Origin: Candidatus Rokuibacteriota bacterium
GTDB taxonomy: Bacteria > Methylomirabilota > Methylomirabilia > Rokubacteriales > CSP1-6
Reading direction: 5' to 3'
Length of the DNA: 14,924 nt
Assembly: GCA_016201645.1 (NCBI GenBank)
Contig: JACQCL010000070.1
Coordinates: forward strand, 1 to 14,924
The notes below the pieces were generated by a model. It saw nothing but the letters and a program-made list of their open reading frames with translations, searched no databases and had not been told where the DNA came from. The translations under genes and the position numbers were made by a program. This document shows positions 6,985 through 14,513 of the stretch, in pieces (position 1 is the first letter of the stretch; the number at the start of each line of letters is the position of its first letter).

Positions 6985-7775
6985 ACACGGAGCCCTCGAC
7001 AGCGTTTCTCGGCCCTGTTGAATCGCTGGGGCGGGCGTCCCTCGACATTGTCGGGTCTCTGGGTCGCTTCGGCCTCTTCCTGGCCCAGGCCGTGGCCTGG
7101 ACCTTCATCCCGCCGTTTAAGTTCCGCCAGCTCCTGGAGCGCGTCCACTTCATCGGCTTCCGCTCGCTTTCCATCATCATTCTCACCGGGGCGTTCACGG
7201 GGATGGTGCTGGGGCTCCAGGTCTTCCTCACGCTCGTCCGTTTCGGTTCCGAAGCGTTCCTGGGGCCCGCGGTGGCCCTCTCGCTGATCCGCGAGCTCGG
7301 GCCGGTGCTGGCGGCCCTCATGGTGACGGGGCGCGCCGGCTCGGCGCTGACCGCGGAGATCGGGATCATGAGGATCACCGAGCAGATCGACGCGCTCACC
7401 GTCATGGCGCTGAACCCCGTCCGCTATCTGATCGTCCCGGTGATCGTGGCGGGGTTCATCACGTTCCCCCTGATGACGGCCATCTTCGACGTGGTCGGGA
7501 TCTTCGGAGGGTACCTCGTGGGTGTCAAGCTGCTCGGCCTGTCGGAGGGCACCTACTTCGGCGAGATGCGGACCTTCGTGGACATGGCCGACATCATGAC
7601 CGGATTTTGGAAGTCGCTGTCGTTCGGGGTCATCGTCACCTGGGTCTGCACGTACAAGGGGTACTATACCGGGCACGGAGCCGAAGGCGTGTCACGCGCC
7701 ACCACCCAGGCGGTGGTCCTCTCCTCCGTGCTGATTCTGGTCTGGGACTACTTCCTGGGATCGGTCCTCCCGTGA
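6981..7775 (+). CDS. mlaE: MlaE-type ABC transporter permease
   Basis: This 264-aa inner-membrane permease belongs to the MCE/Mla lipid transport family and would form the membrane channel with MlaF and MlaD. Characteristic features are ELGPVLAALMVTGRAGSA at residues 105-122, followed by AEIG and TEQIDAL ending at 139, and about five hydrophobic segments between residue 62 and the C-terminus. A longer in-frame reading runs back into shc, but the ATG at 6981 overlapping the shc stop gives the usual size and start. The tight fusion to shc rather than to other phospholipid genes suggests the transported lipid could include hopanoids. That is inference, since Mla systems classically move glycerophospholipids. 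Confidence 0.93.
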   Translation: MNTEPSTAFLGPVESLGRASLDIVGSLGRFGLFLAQAVAWTFIPPFKFRQLLERVHFIGFRSLSIIILTGAFTGMVLGLQVFLTLVRFGSEAFLGPAVALSLIRELGPVLAALMVTGRAGSALTAEIGIMRITEQIDALTVMALNPVRYLIVPVIVAGFITFPLMTAIFDVVGIFGGYLVGVKLLGLSEGTYFGEMRTFVDMADIMTGFWKSLSFGVIVTWVCTYKGYYTGHGAEGVSRATTQAVVLSSVLILVWDYFLGSVLP

Positions 7776-8518
7776 TCCGCATCGAGAACCTCCACAAAGC
7801 CTTTGGCGACCAGCGGGTCCTCCAGGGCGTGACCCTCGAGGTCCCGAGCGGGGAGATCGTGATCGTGATCGGCCGGAGCGGCGGGGGAAAGTCGGTTTTC
7901 CTCCGCCACCTCTTGGGCCTGCTCCAGCCCGACTCGGGCCGGATCCTGGTTGACGACGTGGACATCACCGGGCTCCGCGGCCGCGCGCTGGATCGGGTCC
8001 GCGAGCGCTACGGCGTCGTGTTCCAGGGAGGGGCGCTCTTCGACTCGATGACGGTGTTCGACAACGTCGCCTTCCCGCTCAGAGAGAAGTCGGCCCTCTC
8101 GCCCCAGGAGATCCAGGACCGAGCCGAAGAGAAGCTGGCCCAGGTGGGGCTCGCCGGCATGGGCCACAAGGACCCGGCGGAGATCTCGGGGGGGATGAAA
8201 AAGCGTGTGGCCATTGCCCGCGCCCTGGTCACCGAACCCGAGATCGTCTTCTTCGACGAGCCGACCACCGGGCTGGACCCCGTGCTGGTCAATGCCATCC
8301 ACCACTTGATCCTGGATCTCCATCGGAAGTTCAGGTTCACGGCGATTATGGTGAGCCACGAGATTCCGGAGATCTTCCAGATCGCTCACCGGGTGGCGAT
8401 GCTCCACGACGGGGTCATCGTGGAAGCGGGGGACCCCAAGACCATCCAGGGCTCCGCCAACCCCGTCGTCCAGCAATTCATCCGGGGGGAGATCGAGGGC
8501 CCAATCCGGGCCACCTAA
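7772..8518 (+). CDS. mlaF: MlaF-type ABC transporter ATP-binding protein
   Basis: This 248-aa cytosolic ATPase energises the MlaE permease. All ABC motifs are present: Walker A GRSGGGKS (34-41), Q-loop FQ (Q85), signature ISGGMKKR (138-145), Walker B IVFFDE (158-163), D-loop GLDP, and switch histidine H196. ISGGMKKR and the short C-terminal extension are typical of MlaF/Ttg2A. The start is the GTG at 7772, overlapping the mlaE stop (GTGA) and positioning IRIENLHKAFG at the N-terminus. A longer in-frame reading would lie wholly within mlaE and is not credible. No mlaB (STAS) gene accompanies it in the window. Confidence 0.94.
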   Translation: MIRIENLHKAFGDQRVLQGVTLEVPSGEIVIVIGRSGGGKSVFLRHLLGLLQPDSGRILVDDVDITGLRGRALDRVRERYGVVFQGGALFDSMTVFDNVAFPLREKSALSPQEIQDRAEEKLAQVGLAGMGHKDPAEISGGMKKRVAIARALVTEPEIVFFDEPTTGLDPVLVNAIHHLILDLHRKFRFTAIMVSHEIPEIFQIAHRVAMLHDGVIVEAGDPKTIQGSANPVVQQFIRGEIEGPIRAT

Positions 8519-8530
8519 GGAGACAGGCAG

Positions 8531-8971
8531 ATGCGTCGCTCGGCGTTGGACCTTGGGGTCGGCATCTTCGTCATCATTGGCATCTTGGCATTGTCGTGGC
8601 TTTCGGTTAAACTCGGCAGAGTCGAATTCCTGGGGGGTCACGGGTATCAGGTCACGGCGGACTTCCCCTCTGTCGGAGGCCTGAAGCCCGGTTCGACAGT
8701 GGAGATCGCCGGGGTCGAAATCGGCCGCGTTGAGAGTATTTCTCTCGCCGACTACCAAGCCCGGGTGCACATGTGGATCCGCAGCGACGTCAAACTCCAG
8801 GAAGACTCGATCGCCTCCATCAAGACCAAGGGGCTGATCGGGGAGAAGTATGTGCGGATCAACCCGGGCGGCTCGGACCGGCTGATTCCGCCGAACGGTC
8901 GCATCCGCGAGGTCGAGGCGCCCGTGGATTTTGAGGAGTTGCTCTCGAAATACATTTTCGGCAAAGTCTAG
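8531..8971 (+). CDS. mlaD: MlaD-type MCE-domain lipid-binding protein
   Basis: This 146-aa protein has a single N-terminal signal anchor (residues 8-28) and one periplasmic MCE domain (about 38-115) with KPGSTVEIAGVEIGRV at 52-67 and KGLIGEKYVRI at 100-110. In Mla complexes a hexamer of MlaD forms a hydrophobic pore on the periplasmic face of MlaEF. The length is usual for the short MlaD type. An AAGGAG Shine-Dalgarno (8517-8522), which overlaps the mlaF stop, is 8 nt before the ATG. The gene follows mlaF by 12 nt and precedes mlaC by 16 nt. Confidence 0.93.
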   Translation: MRRSALDLGVGIFVIIGILALSWLSVKLGRVEFLGGHGYQVTADFPSVGGLKPGSTVEIAGVEIGRVESISLADYQARVHMWIRSDVKLQEDSIASIKTKGLIGEKYVRINPGGSDRLIPPNGRIREVEAPVDFEELLSKYIFGKV

Positions 8972-8987
8972 GCACGTGGAGGATCCC

Positions 8988-9629
8988 ATGACCCGCTACC
9001 GACAGCTAAGCTTCATCCTCGCCGGATTCCTGCTCCTGGTCGTGGCCCGCGAGGGATGGGCCGGCCCTCCGACGGACCAGCTGAAAACTTCCATCGACAA
9101 GGTGATCCAGATCCTCGAAGATCCCGCCCTCAAGGTTGACGGCAGGGTCAAGGAGCGCCGAACGGCCGTCCGCAAGGTGGCCAACGACATCTTCGACTTC
9201 GCCGAGACGGCCAGGCGCTCGCTGGCCCGCCACTGGCAGGGGCGGACGGACAGGGAGCGGGAGGAGTTCGTCCAGCTCTTCTCGGACCTCCTCGAGCGCT
9301 CCTACATCTCCAAGATCGAGCTCTACGGGGGCGAGAAGATGCAATACGGGCGGGAGCAACTGGACGGGGATTACGCCATGGTATCCAGCAAGATCCTCAC
9401 CAAGCAGGGGCAGGAGGTGCCGGTGGACTACCGGATGCTCCGGCGGGGGGACCGCTGGCTGGTCTATGATGTCGTCATCGAGGGCGTGAGCCTCATCTCG
9501 AACTACCGCACCCAGTTCAACAAGATCATCCAGACCTCTTCGTACGGCGAGCTGGTCAAGAAGATGAGGACCAAACAGGAGGAGTTCCTCGAGGAAGAGG
9601 CGAAGAGCAAAGGAACCGCGAAGAATTGA
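8988..9629 (+). CDS. mlaC: MlaC-type periplasmic lipid shuttle (Ttg2D/Tol_Tol_Ttg2 family)
   Basis: This 213-aa protein has a signal peptide: basic MTRYR, a hydrophobic core FILAGFLLLVVA, and likely cleavage after WA at residue 25. It would carry lipid between outer-membrane and inner-membrane partners. The mature region shows the family pattern, with DIFDFAETARRSL near 67-79, FVQLFSDLLERSYISKIE near 93-110, VPVDYRM, and WLVYDVVIEGVSLISNYR before the C-terminal helix. The Glu/Lys-rich tail is unremarkable. A GGAGGA Shine-Dalgarno (8978-8983) lies 4 nt before the ATG; an in-frame upstream start inside mlaD lacks this and would spoil the signal peptide. The next gene starts 29 nt after the stop, with no terminator seen between them. 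Confidence 0.92.
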   Translation: MTRYRQLSFILAGFLLLVVAREGWAGPPTDQLKTSIDKVIQILEDPALKVDGRVKERRTAVRKVANDIFDFAETARRSLARHWQGRTDREREEFVQLFSDLLERSYISKIELYGGEKMQYGREQLDGDYAMVSSKILTKQGQEVPVDYRMLRRGDRWLVYDVVIEGVSLISNYRTQFNKIIQTSSYGELVKKMRTKQEEFLEEEAKSKGTAKN

Positions 9630-9658
9630 TTTGATCGTCCTCGGGGCCGAGTAGGCGG

Positions 9659-10415
9659 ATGCGCGCGCTCATCCTTGCGGCGGGTGTGGGACATCGCATG
9701 GCCCCCCTGACCGACCGTCAGCCGAAGTGCCTGCTCCGGGTGGGCGACCGCCCCCTCCTAGAGCGCATGCTCGACTCGCTGGCCGTGACGCCCGTTTCCG
9801 AGGCCGTGATCGTTGTCGGCCACTGCCAGGACCAGATCCGCCGGGTCGCGGGACATCGCTTCGGGCGCCTACCGGTCCGTTACGTGGAAAATCCTGAATA
9901 CACGCGGGACTCGATCCGCTCCCTGTGGGTCTGCCGGGACGAACTGAACGCAACTGAACGCGAACTCGATCGTGATGGACGCCGACGTGCTCTTCCCAAC
10001 CGCCTGTCTCGGCCGCCTGCTGGAGTGCCCGAACCCGAGCGCACTGCTGATCGACCGGGGGTTCATCGACACCGGCGAAGAGCAGAAGGTTTACGCCCGC
10101 GCGGGCCGGGTCCTGGCAATCGGAAAGAAGGTCATCGAGCCGCCGCCGCACGACACGGTCGGCGAGGCGGTGGGCTTCTTCAAGTGCGGCGCGTCCCACG
10201 GCCCCGTGCTCCGGGAATGCATCGAGGAAGTCCTCCGGGATCAAAACCAATACCATGAATACGAGGACGCCATCGACCTCTTGCTCCGGCGAGTCCACGT
10301 GGGGTGGGTGGATGTCGAAGGGCTCCCCTGGACGGAAATAGATTTCGCCGAAGACCTCCGGCGGGCTGAAGCGGAGGTGCTGCCACTCATCCAGCGCCTG
10401 GGGGACAGCGGATGA
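9659..10415 (+). pseudogene. Nucleotidyltransferase split by a frameshifting 10-bp tandem duplication
   Basis: The first frame encodes an NTP-transferase N-terminus: LAAGVGHRM at residues 6-14 and the substrate/PPi lysine in QPKCLL (K23), continuing to DELNA at about residue 98. It then drifts into arginine-rich nonsense ending at 10258. The +1 frame picks up at 9962 with NSIVMDADVLF, containing the metal-binding DAD, and continues through EIDFAEDLRRAE to the stop at 10415, which overlaps the next gene as ATGA. Removing one copy of the repeat at 9942-9961 restores a single 248-aa protein of normal family size. The family includes cytidylyltransferases such as LicC and inositol-1-phosphate cytidylyltransferase. 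The change may be a real recent mutation, a slippage switch, or an assembly error. Confidence 0.85.
9942..9961 (+). repeat. Perfect 10-bp tandem duplication causing a frameshift
   Basis: The unit AACTGAACGC occurs twice in a row (9942-9951 and 9952-9961). Because 10 is not a multiple of 3, the second copy shifts the reading frame of the surrounding nucleotidyltransferase. With one copy removed the codons read D-E-L-N-A-N-S-I-V-M-D, a smooth join into the conserved metal-binding segment. A strand-slippage or assembly origin is likely. Confidence 0.9.
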
Positions 10416-11383
10416 GCGCGGTCCGACTCGTGCTCCTCGGGGTGGGTGTCGCCTTCCTCGCCTATCTCGTGGCTCAGGTGGGACCTGAAACTCTCCTGGT
10501 CTCCTTCCAGGCCATCTCGTGGCGCCTCCTTCTCATCGTCTGGTTTCCCTTTGCGCTGATCGTCGCACTGGATACCCTGGGCTGGCGCTTCGCCTTCCGG
10601 CGCGACCTGGCCTCGTTCTCCACCCTGTTCACTGTGAGGATGGCGGGCGAGGCATTCAACGCCATCACGCCGACCGCCTCGATGGGCGGCGAGCCGGTGA
10701 AGGCATACCTCCTCCGGCCCCAGGTCCCGCTGGACGAAGGGTTGGCCTCGGTCGTCGTGGCAAAGACCACCCTCTCACTGTCCCAGGGGCTGTTTCTGGT
10801 CGCGGGGATCGCCCTGGCGCTCACCTCGCTGCCGCCGGCCTCGCCGCTGCTCAGAGGAATGATCTGGCTGGCCGCGGCGGGGGCCGTGGCCCTGGGAGCA
10901 TTCGTCCTCCTGCAGCAGAGGGGGCTCTTCGGAGGGGGCCTCCGGTTCCTCCGCGGGCTCGGCCTCTCCTGGGGGGACCAGCGGGAAGAGGGCGTCCGTC
11001 GCCTCGACCGGGAGCTGTCGGCGTTCTACAGGGGGCATCCAGGCCGACTCACCCTGTCGCTCCTCTTCCACTTCGTCGGGTGGGTGCTGGGTAGCCTGGA
11101 GGTCTTTCTGATCCTCCACTTCATGGGGACTCCCGTCTCCCTGACCACGGCGCTCGTCATCGAAGCCTTCGCCACCGCGATCAAGTCGGCAGCGTTTCTG
11201 ATCCCGGCCGGAGTCGGCGCCCTGGAGGGTGGGACCATGGCCGTCTTCGCGGCCTTCGGTCTCGGGGCGGGAGCCGGGCTGAGCATGACCCTGGTTCGAC
11301 GCTTCAGGGAGCTCGCCTGGGTGGCCGCCGGCCTAGTGGCGCTGTCCTTCTTCCGAGTCACCGCCGGCGCCGAGCCGACATGA
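10412..11383 (+). CDS. HpnL/UPF0104-type integral membrane protein (YbhN/AglD, flippase-like fold)
   Basis: This 323-aa polytopic protein has about eight hydrophobic segments and belongs to the lysylphosphatidylglycerol-synthase transmembrane-region superfamily. Conserved patches are RMAGEAFNAITPTASMGGEPVKAYLLR near residues 76-102, the FHFVGWVLGSLEVF segment, and the C-terminal AIKSAAFLIPAGVGALEGG with RRFREL. These resemble the HpnL branch often found in hopanoid loci. The protein lacks the soluble aminoacyl-lipid domain, so it is not a lysyl-PG synthase. Proposed roles for the family are lipid flipping or transport, and the substrate is unknown. The ATG overlaps the stop of the broken nucleotidyltransferase (ATGA), so its translation may have depended on that frame. 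It is followed by a 111-nt gap. Confidence 0.82.
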   Translation: MSAVRLVLLGVGVAFLAYLVAQVGPETLLVSFQAISWRLLLIVWFPFALIVALDTLGWRFAFRRDLASFSTLFTVRMAGEAFNAITPTASMGGEPVKAYLLRPQVPLDEGLASVVVAKTTLSLSQGLFLVAGIALALTSLPPASPLLRGMIWLAAAGAVALGAFVLLQQRGLFGGGLRFLRGLGLSWGDQREEGVRRLDRELSAFYRGHPGRLTLSLLFHFVGWVLGSLEVFLILHFMGTPVSLTTALVIEAFATAIKSAAFLIPAGVGALEGGTMAVFAAFGLGAGAGLSMTLVRRFRELAWVAAGLVALSFFRVTAGAEPT

Positions 11384-11426
11384 GCGAAGTCCAGCCGAGA
11401 ATCGCTCCCCCAGCACGCTCCAACTG

Positions 11427-11435
11427 TGCTACAAT
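11427..11435 (+). promoter_or_regulatory. Extended -10 promoter candidate for the ino1 unit
   Basis: Within the 111-nt gap 11384-11494, TGCTACAAT gives a TGn extension plus TACAAT (5/6 to TATAAT). No good -35 is seen at the expected distance. Transcription would start near 11442, about 50 nt before the ino1 start. An AGCAC/GTGCT inverted repeat (11412-11416 and 11426-11430) overlaps the element. Confidence 0.45.
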
Positions 11436-11494
11436 GCGGAGGTTCAACAGCGTCGTTCAGTGTAGCTCACGCTCGCGAATAAGGAGGCGCTGCC

Positions 11495-12568
11495 GTGACA
11501 GCCGTTCGTGTTGCAATCGTGGGAGTTGGCAACTGCGCGTCCGCCCTGGTCCAAGGCGTCTTTCACTACCGGAACGCCCCCGATGAGGGCTTCATCCCGG
11601 GACTCATGCACCCCCGCCTGGGCGGTTACCACGTCGGGGACATCGAGTTCTCCGCCGCCTTCGACATCGACGCCAGGAAGGTCGGACGCGACCTTTCGGA
11701 AGCGATCTTCGCCCCGCCGAACAACACGGCGCGCTTCGCCTTGGTCCCCCGCCTCGGCGTGCCGGTGCACCGGGGGATGACCCACGACGGGCTGGGACAC
11801 TACCTCTCCCAGGTGATCACGAAGGCGCCCGGCGCCACGGCCGACCTCGCCGGCATCCTGCGCGACACGGGCACCCACGTCGTGATCAATTTCCTCCCGG
11901 TCGGGAGCGAAATGGCCACCAAATGGTACGTCGAGCAAGTGCTGGACGCTCAGTGCGGCTTCGTCAATTGCATTCCCGTGTTCATTGCGCGGGAGACCTA
12001 CTGGCGCCGCCGCTTCGAGGAGCGGGGGCTGCCGGTGATCGGTGACGACATCAAGTCGCAGGTGGGCGCCACGATCGTCCACCGGGTCCTCACCAAACTC
12101 TTCATGGACCGCGGCGTCCGGCTCGAGCGGACGAGCCAGCTCAACGTCGGGGGCAACACGGATTTCTACAACATGCTTGAGCGCGAGCGACTCCAGTCGA
12201 AGAAGGTGTCCAAAACGGATGCCGTGATGTCGCAGATGGCCCACCCGCTCGCCCCCGACGCCATCCACATCGGCCCGAGCGATTACGTGCCGTGGCTGGA
12301 AGACCGGAAGTGGGCCCACATCCGCATGGAGGGGCGCGGCTTCGGCCACCTCCCTCTCTCCGTGGAGCTCAAGCTCGAAGTGTGGGACTCGCCCAACTCG
12401 GCCGGCGTGGTCATTGACGCCATCCGCTGCTGCAAGCTCGCCCTCGACCGCGGGATCAAGGGAGCCCTGGCAGCCCCTTCCGCGTACCTCATGAAATCAC
12501 CGCCAGAGCAGTGGCCGGACGACACCGCCCGCCAGCGGCTCGAGCGCTTCATCCAGGGACAGGAGTGA
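11495..12568 (+). CDS. ino1: Myo-inositol-1(3)-phosphate synthase, prokaryotic type
   Basis: This 357-aa NAD-dependent isomerase converts glucose 6-phosphate to inositol 1(3)-phosphate, the entry step to inositol lipids and solutes. The length fits the compact actinobacterial/archaeal form rather than the roughly 530-aa eukaryotic form. Visible motifs are the NAD-binding GVGNCAS (10-16), GDDIKSQVGAT (183-193), QLNVGGNTDF (215-224), the catalytic lysine region KKVSKTDAV (236-244), and LKLEVWDSPNSAGV (292-305). The start is a GTG with an excellent AAGGAGG Shine-Dalgarno (11481-11487) 7 nt upstream. The gene probably has its own promoter. Its stop overlaps the next gene (GTGA), tying it to the CDP-alcohol phosphotransferase. 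Confidence 0.94.
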   Translation: MTAVRVAIVGVGNCASALVQGVFHYRNAPDEGFIPGLMHPRLGGYHVGDIEFSAAFDIDARKVGRDLSEAIFAPPNNTARFALVPRLGVPVHRGMTHDGLGHYLSQVITKAPGATADLAGILRDTGTHVVINFLPVGSEMATKWYVEQVLDAQCGFVNCIPVFIARETYWRRRFEERGLPVIGDDIKSQVGATIVHRVLTKLFMDRGVRLERTSQLNVGGNTDFYNMLERERLQSKKVSKTDAVMSQMAHPLAPDAIHIGPSDYVPWLEDRKWAHIRMEGRGFGHLPLSVELKLEVWDSPNSAGVVIDAIRCCKLALDRGIKGALAAPSAYLMKSPPEQWPDDTARQRLERFIQGQE

Positions 12569-13815
12569 CCGAGTCGCAGCTACAGCACGCATCGCGCCCT
12601 CCCAGCGTCTCCGCGGCCGGCGTGCTGGTGATCCTCCCGCCCGGCTCCGCCGGCGGCGACGTCGCTCCGGGCACGCGCATCGCGGGACTCCCATTGCTGC
12701 GCCGCACAGTCCTCGCGGCCACGCGGGCCGGCTTCAGGCAGATTCTCCTCCATCCCGCCGCCGTCCCCGCGGATCGAAGCCTGCTCGCGGGGACTATCGC
12801 CGCCACGCTCGCTCCTGACGGGCGGGTCTCACCGCCCCCGCTGAGCCGCATCGTCTTGCTGGCGGCGCACGTCCTCCCCCAGGCCAAGTGGCTGCGCACG
12901 CTGCTGGATGCCCCGATCGAGGCCGAACGGCTCTGCACCGACGGCTCAGTGGCAGCGGTGATCGAGACGGCCGATCCGGACCTGATCCTCGCCGAGGCGG
13001 CGGGCTCACACGGCGCGCCGGCGCTCTTCGCGTCCCTGGGCGAGTCGTTCCCGGCCGCGGGCGGCCCCGTGACCGAAGAGGGGCGGTTCATCCTCACCGC
13101 GCCCCAGTCGGTCCCGCGCGCCGAGACCTGGCTTCTGCGCAGTCTCGTCAAAGAGGCGGAAGGGTTCATGTCCCGCCACGTGGAGCGGCGCATCTCTCTG
13201 GCGCTCACGCGGCGCCTCGCCCCCACGCGAATCACCCCCAACGCCATGACCCTGGTGAGCCTCGCCATCGGACTCCTCGGCGCCCCGTTCTTCCTGTCGG
13301 CGACGGCGGCCTATCAGCTGACCGGCGCCCTGCTACTGCTGATCCACTCGATCCTCGACGGCTGTGACGGCGAGCTCGCGCGGCTCAAGTTCCAGGAATC
13401 GCGCTGGGGCAGCCTGCTCGACTTCTGGGGTGATAACGTGGTCTATGTGGCCCTCACGGCGTGCATCGCGGTCGGCTGGAGTCTCGCCATTCAGGCGGCA
13501 TGGCCGCTGCTCCTTGGCGGCGTGGCGGTCGCCAGCGCGCTGCTGACGGCCGGTTTCGTGTACCGGCACACCAGGGAGGAAACGACCATTGCCGGTCCAC
13601 TGTTCCCCGATGGCCGCCGAAAGCGGGCCGACTGGTTGCCACGCATGGCTGACATGCTGGTCCGCCGCGACTTCATCTATTTGGTGGTGCTGCTGTCGGC
13701 GGCGGGGAAGGCCAAGTGGTTTCTGGCCCTGGCCGCCGTCGGCACTCCGCTCTTCCTCTGCGTGCTCGTCCTGATCGCCCGGACCGAGGCGCGCCGTCTG
13801 GAGCGCCACGCATGA
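12565..13815 (+). CDS. Fusion of degenerate NTP-transferase-like domain and CDP-alcohol phosphotransferase
   Basis: This 416-aa protein has two parts. The C-terminal half (about 202-416) is an integral-membrane CDP-alcohol phosphotransferase with the full D-x2-D-G-x2-A-R-x8-G-x3-D-x3-D motif: D265, D268, G269, A272, R273, G282, D286, D290. It is preceded by SRHVERRISLALTRRL and TPNAMT, as in DIPP synthase-like members. The N-terminal 200 residues keep a Rossmann-like strand pattern (GVLVILPP, QILLHP, RIVLLAAHVL) of a nucleotidyltransferase but lack the GxGxR loop and PK lysine, so catalysis there is unlikely. Bifunctional inositol-1-P cytidylyltransferase/DIPP synthases share this order. The likely substrate is CDP-inositol or a CDP-lipid with inositol phosphate, inferred from ino1. 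The GTG start overlaps the ino1 stop. Confidence 0.86.
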   Translation: MTESQLQHASRPPSVSAAGVLVILPPGSAGGDVAPGTRIAGLPLLRRTVLAATRAGFRQILLHPAAVPADRSLLAGTIAATLAPDGRVSPPPLSRIVLLAAHVLPQAKWLRTLLDAPIEAERLCTDGSVAAVIETADPDLILAEAAGSHGAPALFASLGESFPAAGGPVTEEGRFILTAPQSVPRAETWLLRSLVKEAEGFMSRHVERRISLALTRRLAPTRITPNAMTLVSLAIGLLGAPFFLSATAAYQLTGALLLLIHSILDGCDGELARLKFQESRWGSLLDFWGDNVVYVALTACIAVGWSLAIQAAWPLLLGGVAVASALLTAGFVYRHTREETTIAGPLFPDGRRKRADWLPRMADMLVRRDFIYLVVLLSAAGKAKWFLALAAVGTPLFLCVLVLIARTEARRLERHA

Positions 13816-14513
13816 GCCGGGCGTCGGCGATCGCGACCTGGAAGGAAAAAGGGACCGCCGTCCTGTTCGATTTCGGCGGCACGCTGGACGCGGACGGGAT
13901 CCCCTGGAAGGAGCGTTTTTTCCGCCTCTACCTGAACCAAGGGGTGGCGGCGGCTCCCGAAGAGTTCGACGCGGCGTTCTACGCGGCGGACGACGCACTG
14001 GTCGGAACCGTTCCTCCCGCCCTGTCGTTTCGGGACACGGTGCGGCAGCTCGCCGACGGCGTCGCGGCGGCCCTCGGCGTTCCCGATCGCGAGATCGCCG
14101 GGAAGATCGCGGACCGCTTCGTCGCGGACGCGCTCGGCCGGCTTCGCCACAACCGGCGCCTGCTCGGAGCGCTCGGCGAGCGCTACCGCCTCGGCGTGGT
14201 CTCGAACTTCTACGGCAATCTGGCCACGGTCTGCGAGGACGCGGGGATTCGCCAATTCTTCACCGTCGTCGTGGACTCGGGGGAGACGGGTTATGTGAAG
14301 CCGGACCCGCGGATCTTCTATCAGGCGGTTGAGGGACTGGCGATCGATTCCTCGGGCGCTGTCTTCGTTGGCGATTCCCTTCCGAGGGACATGGCGGGCG
14401 CGCGGGCAGTCGGGATGCCTCACATCTGGCTGACCCCGCGTGGGGAAACGCCGTGCTGTCCCGAAGACGGCGTGATCCGTTCCCTGGACGAGCTGGCGGA
14501 GCTCTTGCTGTGA
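13812..14513 (+). CDS. HAD-superfamily hydrolase (probable phosphatase) with altered motif I
   Basis: This 233-aa Rossmannoid hydrolase has its nucleophile D20 in DFGGTLD (20-26), motif II serine S131 in VSNFYG, motif III lysine K163 in VKPDPRIF, and motif IV GDSLPRD (187-193). A helical cap lies between residues 35 and 118. Motif I has glycine (G22) where phosphatases usually carry the general acid/base aspartate, as seen in some HAD subgroups including haloacid dehalogenase-like and non-phosphatase members. The ATG at 13812 overlaps the phosphotransferase stop (ATGA). Its position suggests dephosphorylation of an inositol-phosphate or phospho-diester intermediate, which is inference; a different hydrolase activity remains possible. 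Confidence 0.85.
   Translation: MSRASAIATWKEKGTAVLFDFGGTLDADGIPWKERFFRLYLNQGVAAAPEEFDAAFYAADDALVGTVPPALSFRDTVRQLADGVAAALGVPDREIAGKIADRFVADALGRLRHNRRLLGALGERYRLGVVSNFYGNLATVCEDAGIRQFFTVVVDSGETGYVKPDPRIFYQAVEGLAIDSSGAVFVGDSLPRDMAGARAVGMPHIWLTPRGETPCCPEDGVIRSLDELAELLL

Noticed and set aside
7855..7872. Short GATCGT-type tandem repetition in mlaF
   Set aside because: It encodes the conserved IVIVIG strand before Walker A, so the repetition is a by-product of the protein sequence.
7748..8989. Long antisense open frame (413 codons, minus strand) across mlaF and mlaD
   Set aside because: It mirrors strongly conserved ABC and MCE genes, has an Asp/His/Arg-skewed composition and no recognisable domain. 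It is typical of GC-rich antisense frames.
9640..9651. Small CTCGG/CCGAG hairpin after mlaC as a terminator
   Set aside because: The stem is only 5 bp with a 2-nt loop and there is no T-tract, so it has no support as a terminator.
11444..12349. Antisense open frame (301 codons, minus strand) opposite ino1
   Set aside because: It crosses the promoter and Shine-Dalgarno region of ino1 and has no recognisable domain.
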